Assembly: GCA_902625845.1 (NCBI GenBank)
Contig: CACOCT010000003.1
Coordinates: 1-64,000, forward strand
Source of the DNA: an uncultured Prochlorococcus sp.
Lineage (GTDB): Bacteria; Cyanobacteriota; Cyanobacteriia; PCC-6307; Cyanobiaceae
Direction: 5' to 3'
DNA: 64,000 nt
Shown here: in pieces, positions 59,036 through 64,000 of the stretch
How positions within the stretch are numbered: the stretch's first letter is position 1
Layout: each line of letters opens with the position of its first letter
Position numbers and translations under genes: made by a program
Notes under the pieces: model-generated
Seen by the model: the letters and a program-made list of their open reading frames with translations, nothing else
Database searches by the model: none
Told to the model about the DNA's origin: nothing

Positions 59036-60379
59036 ATGTCTCACGAAATATTTATGCCGGCTCTTAGCTCAACAATGACTGAGGGAAAAATTGTTGAGTG
59101 GTTAAAAAATCCAGGAGATAAAGTTGAAAGAGGTGAATCAGTATTGGTAGTTGAATCTGATAAAGCTGATATGGATGTTGAATCATTTCAAGATGGATAT
59201 TTAGCAGCAGTTTTAATGCCCGCAGGTAGTACTGCGCCAGTTGGAGAGACTATCGGAATAATTGTAGAAAGTGAGAATGAGATAGCAAGTGTCCAAGCTG
59301 AGAATAAAAATATTAGTGCAGTTAAAGATAAGCCAGAAAAGATTGAGGTTGCTGATGAGGTAGATATACAAAGTACAAAGGAAGTTGAAAGAGTAAAGCC
59401 TCCTATAAAAAAAATAAAAATACAAGAGAAAAAAATAGAGGTTAATGCATCGACTTCTAATAGTTCTTCAAGAGTAGTTGCATCTCCAAAAGCAAAAAAA
59501 ATTGCTTCTCAAATGGGAATTGACTTGTCAAAAGTAAATGGCTCTGGACCTCATGGAAGAATCCAGGTAGATGATGTACTAAAAGCAAAAGGTCAACCAG
59601 TTTCTGTCCCATGGATTGGGGAAGGAAATACCTCAGCATCAATTATTAATGCCAATTCTAACGAGAGCATTCAATCAAATAATCCTGGCAATAGTTTTGG
59701 TAACCCTGGAGAAACTATTCAATTCAATACTTTGCAAAAAGCTGTTAATAAAAATATGGAATCTAGTTTGAGCGTACCTTGTTTTAGAGTTGGTTATTCA
59801 ATAAATACAGACAAATTAGATTCTTTTTATAAAAAAGTTAAACAAAATGGTGTAACTATGACTGCAATTTTAGTAAAGGCAGTTGCTAATGCACTTAAGA
59901 ATCATCCTCAGGTAAATTCCAGTTATTCTGAAGGTGGCATTTCATATCCTGAAGAAATAAATGTTGCAGTTGCTGTTGCGATGGAAGATGGTGGTTTAAT
60001 TACTCCAGTTTTAAAAGATCCTAACAAAACAGATTTATTTGAACTATCTAGGGAGTGGAAAGATTTGGTCAAGAGATCGCGCACGAAACAATTAGAGCCT
60101 GAAGAATATTCAACAGGTACATTTACGCTTTCAAATCTAGGTATGTTTGGCGTAGATAGATTTGATGCAATACTTCCTCCAGGGACTGGAGCTATCTTGG
60201 CAATTGCCGCTTCAAAACCAACTGTTGTTGCTGGAGATAATGGATCTATCTCAGTTAAAAAAGTTATGCAGGTTAATCTTACTGCTGATCATAGAGTTAT
60301 TTACGGAGCAGATGGTGCAGCTTTCCTAAAAGATTTAGCTAATCTTATTGAGAATCATCCAGAAACTTTGATAACTTAA
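59036..60379 (+). CDS. pdhC: Pyruvate dehydrogenase E2 (dihydrolipoamide acetyltransferase)
   Basis: One lipoyl domain (VVESDKADMDVESF, lipoyl-Lys), a linker rich in charged residues, the E3/E1-binding domain (VASPKAKKIASQMGIDLSKVNGSG) and the acyltransferase domain ending in DHRVIYGADGAAF (H-x-x-x-D-G). 447 aa with a single lipoyl domain, as in cyanobacteria. queA follows 9 bp later. Confidence 0.95.
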   Translation: MSHEIFMPALSSTMTEGKIVEWLKNPGDKVERGESVLVVESDKADMDVESFQDGYLAAVLMPAGSTAPVGETIGIIVESENEIASVQAENKNISAVKDKPEKIEVADEVDIQSTKEVERVKPPIKKIKIQEKKIEVNASTSNSSSRVVASPKAKKIASQMGIDLSKVNGSGPHGRIQVDDVLKAKGQPVSVPWIGEGNTSASIINANSNESIQSNNPGNSFGNPGETIQFNTLQKAVNKNMESSLSVPCFRVGYSINTDKLDSFYKKVKQNGVTMTAILVKAVANALKNHPQVNSSYSEGGISYPEEINVAVAVAMEDGGLITPVLKDPNKTDLFELSREWKDLVKRSRTKQLEPEEYSTGTFTLSNLGMFGVDRFDAILPPGTGAILAIAASKPTVVAGDNGSISVKKVMQVNLTADHRVIYGADGAAFLKDLANLIENHPETLIT

Positions 60380-60388
60380 TTCATATTT

Positions 60389-61528
60389 TTGGACTCAATT
60401 TATAAACAAGATGAATTAGATTTGCAACTAAATTCATATGATTACAAACTAGATCCTTCTTTAATTGCAAATAGACCAAAAAGGATAAGGCATGAATCAA
60501 GAATGATGGTTGTAAGACAAGTTAGTTATGATATTAGTTCTTACGAAGATAAACTTACTAAAAATATAATTGATGAACTCAATAATGGAGATTTAATTAT
60601 TGTTAATGATACCAAAGTAATGAAGGCAAGATTAAATGTTCAATTAAGTAATGGTTCTTTAGTTGAGCTGTTAATTTTAGAATTAGTAAACGATACTGTA
60701 TGGCTTTGTTTGGGAAAACCAGCTAAAAAACTTAAGTTAAATGATTGTGTGAAAATATTTTCAAAGAGAATTAATAAAAATATTGAATTGAAAATAGTTG
60801 GAATTGATAAAGAAACAGGGGGTAGATTAATACAATTTCCAGATTTTATAAATAATCTCATAACCATGGATGCATTACTTAATGATTTTGGGGATATACC
60901 ATTACCACCTTATATCAAAAATATAGATGAGAAATTAGGACATGAGAATTCTTATCAGACTGAATATGCAAAGAATCCTGGAGCGATTGCCGCTCCTACT
61001 GCAGGATTACATCTCAGTAATAGCCTACTATTAAAGTTAAAAAAGAAAGGTATTAAAATAATGCCCATAACTTTGCATGTTGGTTATGGAACGTTTAAAC
61101 CGATTGATCAAAATAATTTAATCGATTTAAAATTACATAAAGAATTTGTCAATATCGGTAAAAATGTGATCGATGAAATAAAAGCTACAAAACAACAAGG
61201 CAAAAAAATTATCGCGATAGGTACAACTAGTGTTAGGGCTCTAGAAAGTTGTTATATCGAATCTAAAAAAGATATTTTCCCTATTAATAAAAATGTGGAT
61301 TTGGTAATTAAACCTGGCTTTAAATTTAAAGTCGTAGATGGTTTATTAACTAATTTTCACTTGCCAAAGAGTTCCCTATTACTCTTAGTAAGTGCAATGA
61401 TTGGAAGAAAGAGACTACTCAGTTTATATGAAGAAGCCATAAAAGAAAAATATAGATTTTTCTCTTATGGCGATGCTATGTATATCAGTCCAGAGGCTTT
61501 TTTAAAAGGTTCTAAAATTAAGCATTAG
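60389..61528 (+). CDS. queA: S-adenosylmethionine:tRNA ribosyltransferase-isomerase QueA
   Basis: Forms epoxyqueuosine in tRNA. YDYKL-like [45 protein letters not shown] and [19 protein letters not shown] are family blocks. TTG start at 60389. Its end overlaps the convergent cysK by 11 bp. Confidence 0.95.
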   Translation: MDSIYKQDELDLQLNSYDYKLDPSLIANRPKRIRHESRMMVVRQVSYDISSYEDKLTKNIIDELNNGDLIIVNDTKVMKARLNVQLSNGSLVELLILELVNDTVWLCLGKPAKKLKLNDCVKIFSKRINKNIELKIVGIDKETGGRLIQFPDFINNLITMDALLNDFGDIPLPPYIKNIDEKLGHENSYQTEYAKNPGAIAAPTAGLHLSNSLLLKLKKKGIKIMPITLHVGYGTFKPIDQNNLIDLKLHKEFVNIGKNVIDEIKATKQQGKKIIAIGTTSVRALESCYIESKKDIFPINKNVDLVIKPGFKFKVVDGLLTNFHLPKSSLLLLVSAMIGRKRLLSLYEEAIKEKYRFFSYGDAMYISPEAFLKGSKIKH

Positions 61529-62504
61529 CTGGTTCTTGAATTATTCCAGTTGGAACTTCTGTAAACATTACAGATGAGAGATATCTCTCTGCTAAATCAG
61601 GTAGAACAACAACAATAGTTTTTCCTGCATATTCATCTTGCTCTGCTAATCTAATTGCTGCAACAGCAGCTGCTCCACAAGATATTCCTACTAGTAGACC
61701 TTCCTCTTTTGCAAGTCTCAAGGCCATCTCGATGGACTCATCATTTGTCACTTGTTCAACTTTATCAACAATTGATAAATCAAGATTTTTGGGAATGAAT
61801 CCTGCACCTATTCCCTGTATTTTATGAGGCCCAGATTTCACCTCTTCACCATTGAGAGTCTGAGTAATGACCGGACTATGAGTTGGTTCAACAGCTACTG
61901 ATGTTATATTTTTCCCTTTTTCATTTTTAATATATCTGGAAACTCCTGTAATAGTTCCTCCAGTTCCTACTCCTGCAACTAGTACATCAATTTCTCCATC
62001 GCAATCTTCCCATATCTCTGGACCAGTGGTTTTGAAATGAATTTCTGGATTAGCTGGATTATCAAATTGTCCTGGCATAAAATATTTTGAAGGATCACTT
62101 TCTGCAATCTCCTTTGCTTTTGCAATAGCTCCGGGCATCCCTTTTGCTGCTTCTGTTAATATAATTTCTGCACCAAGAACAGCCATTACCCTTCTCCTCT
62201 CAAGGGACATTGATTCAGGCATAGTGAGAATTAATTTGTATCCTCTTGCTGAAGCTGTAAATGCAAGTGCGATGCCTGTGTTGCCTGAAGTTGGTTCTAC
62301 GATTACTTTATCTTTAGTTAATTTTCCACTTTTTTCTGCGTCCCAGATCATATTTGCTCCAATACGACACTTAACGCTGTAAGCAGGATTTCTACCCTCT
62401 ATCTTTGCAAGTACAGTAGCTTTTGCATTTTTGGTAACAGATTTCAATCTTACTAATGGAGTATTTCCAATAGCAAAACTATTGTCTTCATAAATTTTTG
62501 CCAT
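61518..62504 (-). CDS. cysK: Cysteine synthase (O-acetylserine sulfhydrylase A)
   Basis: PLP enzyme making cysteine from OAS and sulfide. [16 protein letters not shown] (PLP-Lys), [13 protein letters not shown] (substrate loop), [11 protein letters not shown] (phosphate-binding) and [11 protein letters not shown]. 328 aa. The metB-like gene upstream on the same strand links cysteine to methionine synthesis. Confidence 0.96.
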   Translation of the reverse strand: MAKIYEDNSFAIGNTPLVRLKSVTKNAKATVLAKIEGRNPAYSVKCRIGANMIWDAEKSGKLTKDKVIVEPTSGNTGIALAFTASARGYKLILTMPESMSLERRRVMAVLGAEIILTEAAKGMPGAIAKAKEIAESDPSKYFMPGQFDNPANPEIHFKTTGPEIWEDCDGEIDVLVAGVGTGGTITGVSRYIKNEKGKNITSVAVEPTHSPVITQTLNGEEVKSGPHKIQGIGAGFIPKNLDLSIVDKVEQVTNDESIEMALRLAKEEGLLVGISCGAAAVAAIRLAEQDEYAGKTIVVVLPDLAERYLSSVMFTEVPTGIIQEPANA

Positions 62505-62588
62505 TATTTATGTGTAATATTTAATTTAATTTTAACTATGTTTTAAAAAAATAGTATATAAATTTCTTAACACTAAGAACTATAAAAT

Positions 62589-64000
62589 TTAAGTATTTAA
62601 GGCCTTTAAAAAGACATTCCATATATGATTATGATCCTCAAGACCAACTGAAACTCTTATTAAATTAGATGGTACCCCACAACTATTAGCCCATTCTAAT
62701 TCGTTATAGTGCGCCAACAACACATATGGACATATAAGACTAAATTGTGTACCTAAACTTGGTCCTTTTGAAAGCTCTAATGTATTATAAAATTTCTTTG
62801 TTTTTTCAATATTACCTTTTAATTCAAATGATAATAAGCACCCATAACCGCCATCCCTTTTAAGAATAGAATTAAAATTTGGACAATTTTCAGGATGAAA
62901 GACTGTTTTTACTGCATGATGATTTTCTAATTTTTTTTTCAACTTTAAACAATTACTATTTTGATTAATAACTCTAAACTCAATATCTCTGCTGGATTTT
63001 TCTAAAGATACTAAATCATTATCAGATAATTTTGGAATATCTATTTCATTAAGTGCTTTTTTAAATTTATCAATCCACTTACTTTTAGGATTGAGTATAA
63101 GAGAACCTGCGAGAATATCTCCACTTCCTGAGAAAATCTTAGTTAATGATGTAAATACGATATCAGAATAATTGAGAGAATTGATATTCAAATTAGAGCC
63201 TATAGTATCATCAGTAATCAAAGGTATATTATATTTTCTTGCTATTTTTGAGATTTCAATAATGTTAGTGCATTTAAGTAAAGGATTACTAGGTAATTCT
63301 ATGATAATGGCTGCAGGATCTATTCTTTTTATCTCAAATTCAATTTTTTGAAGATCATCTTCAATAATTAAATTTGCCCCATAAAAAATATTCTTTGGCA
63401 ATTTAAGAACATCAACATATGGAAATCCAATTTGTAGGGTTGGTTTTTTGGGAAGAATTTTATAAATAATCTCTAAAGCACTATATAAAGCTGACATCCC
63501 TGAAGAAGTAATATGAATCAACTCTGAATTTGATTGAACATATTTAGAAATTCTGGTTATAATTTTTCTTTCTGAATCTTTAGCTATGTCATTTTCAGCT
63601 CTAGGCTCTAATTTTAAATTAATTGCAGCTTCTCTAGATGATGCACCTAGACCAGTATGCTGCCAAAAAACTTTTGCGAAATTATTTGCTTCATCTTTAG
63701 TGATTAAAAAAAATAAGCTTTGATATTCCTTTATGAAAGAATTAGACGGATTAGTGAATTTATCACAATAAATTTTAGCTTTTAAAACAAAATTTCTACT
63801 TGAATAAGGCCATACATTATGGCCTTGCAAATTATTCTGTTTAAGTAATTCATTAGATAATTTTTTTAATAATGGATTTATACCAAATCTTGGATAAATT
63901 GATTTTAAAAAATTTATGCATTCTGGTTTTTTCTCCTCATAGGCAATAACATCATTCCATTCTGGGAGAGCGACTGAAACAGCATGTTGGCTGTCTGGTA
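62589..64000 (-). CDS. metB: Cystathionine gamma-synthase/lyase-like PLP enzyme (partial)
   Basis: Cys/Met-metabolism PLP fold: SGMSALYSALE, LITDDTIGSN, SLTKIFSGSGDILAGSLI (PLP-Lys) and LIRVSVGLEDHNHIW. The track starts at TTG 63830, but the frame stays open to the window edge (DSQHAVSVALPEWNDVIAYEEK), so this is the C-terminal ~470 residues of a longer protein with an N-terminal extension, starting outside the window. Gamma-synthase versus lyase cannot be decided here. Confidence 0.88.
   Translation of the reverse strand, partial: PDSQHAVSVALPEWNDVIAYEEKKPECINFLKSIYPRFGINPLLKKLSNELLKQNNLQGHNVWPYSSRNFVLKAKIYCDKFTNPSNSFIKEYQSLFFLITKDEANNFAKVFWQHTGLGASSREAAINLKLEPRAENDIAKDSERKIITRISKYVQSNSELIHITSSGMSALYSALEIIYKILPKKPTLQIGFPYVDVLKLPKNIFYGANLIIEDDLQKIEFEIKRIDPAAIIIELPSNPLLKCTNIIEISKIARKYNIPLITDDTIGSNLNINSLNYSDIVFTSLTKIFSGSGDILAGSLILNPKSKWIDKFKKALNEIDIPKLSDNDLVSLEKSSRDIEFRVINQNSNCLKLKKKLENHHAVKTVFHPENCPNFNSILKRDGGYGCLLSFELKGNIEKTKKFYNTLELSKGPSLGTQFSLICPYVLLAHYNELEWANSCGVPSNLIRVSVGLEDHNHIWNVFLKALNT

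Overview
ORGANISM. The window looks like a high-light-adapted Prochlorococcus chromosome. Supporting signs are about 30% GC, very short spacers, many TTG/GTG starts, several high-light-inducible (hli) genes, psaC, the cyanobacterial pipX-pipY-sepF-proC cluster, and families (DUF1651-, DUF3764- and DUF3303-like) that I recall mainly from marine picocyanobacteria. No search was run, so family names rest on motif recognition.

LAYOUT. (1) 1-14.4 kb is a mosaic of small conserved genes with a few recognisable ones: tatA, a PrxQ peroxiredoxin, arfB, a GT2 glycosyltransferase and paired crcB fluoride channels. It ends in a tight three-gene operon (SABATH-type methyltransferase, Leu/Phe dehydrogenase-like enzyme, sarcosine-oxidase-like flavoprotein) closed by a strong terminator. 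(2) 14.4-36.2 kb is a flexible island: hairpin-rich intergenic RNA candidates, a psaC away from its usual neighbours, hli genes, dozens of ORFs under 70 aa and many decayed genes (cupin, 2H phosphoesterase, SRAP, PDZ, DUF1651-like). It also holds a possible DNA-repair module: a stand-alone NAD-ligase adenylation domain next to an SRAP/HMCES protein. (3) 36.24-45.37 kb is an integrative element bounded by an intact tRNA-Thr(GGT) and a 3' fragment of the same tRNA. It carries a tyrosine recombinase beside the tRNA, a zinc-ribbon partner, a TerS-like protein, a truncated tRNA-Pro, a dead second integrase and short direct repeats at both ends. This resembles the tRNA-targeting 'tycheposon'/satellite elements of Prochlorococcus. 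(4) 45.3-64 kb is core genome: tRNA-Thr, tRNA-Tyr, aroQ, miaE, cobI, der, ecfT, pipX, pipY, sepF, proC, a glycosyltransferase, recO, deoC-like, hpf, lipB, an acyl-ACP/CoA synthetase, ylqD, pdhC, queA, cysK and a partial metB-like gene.

MOST INTERESTING SIGNAL. At least ten unrelated small genes or operons between 27 and 42.4 kb, all on the minus strand, share an upstream cassette. It consists of a ~22-bp box (TTGACA, 4-6 nt, then ATCTAAATTAGA) placed mostly 19-24 nt before the ATG. In seven of them this is followed by a short hairpin whose stem sequence changes while pairing is kept, then a T-run almost touching the start codon. The cassette occurs both inside and just left of the tRNA-Thr element. 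Many genes left of the element are intact or broken paralogues of genes inside it. I infer repeated element arrival and decay at one locus, with a shared regulatory leader that may define an element-specific regulon.
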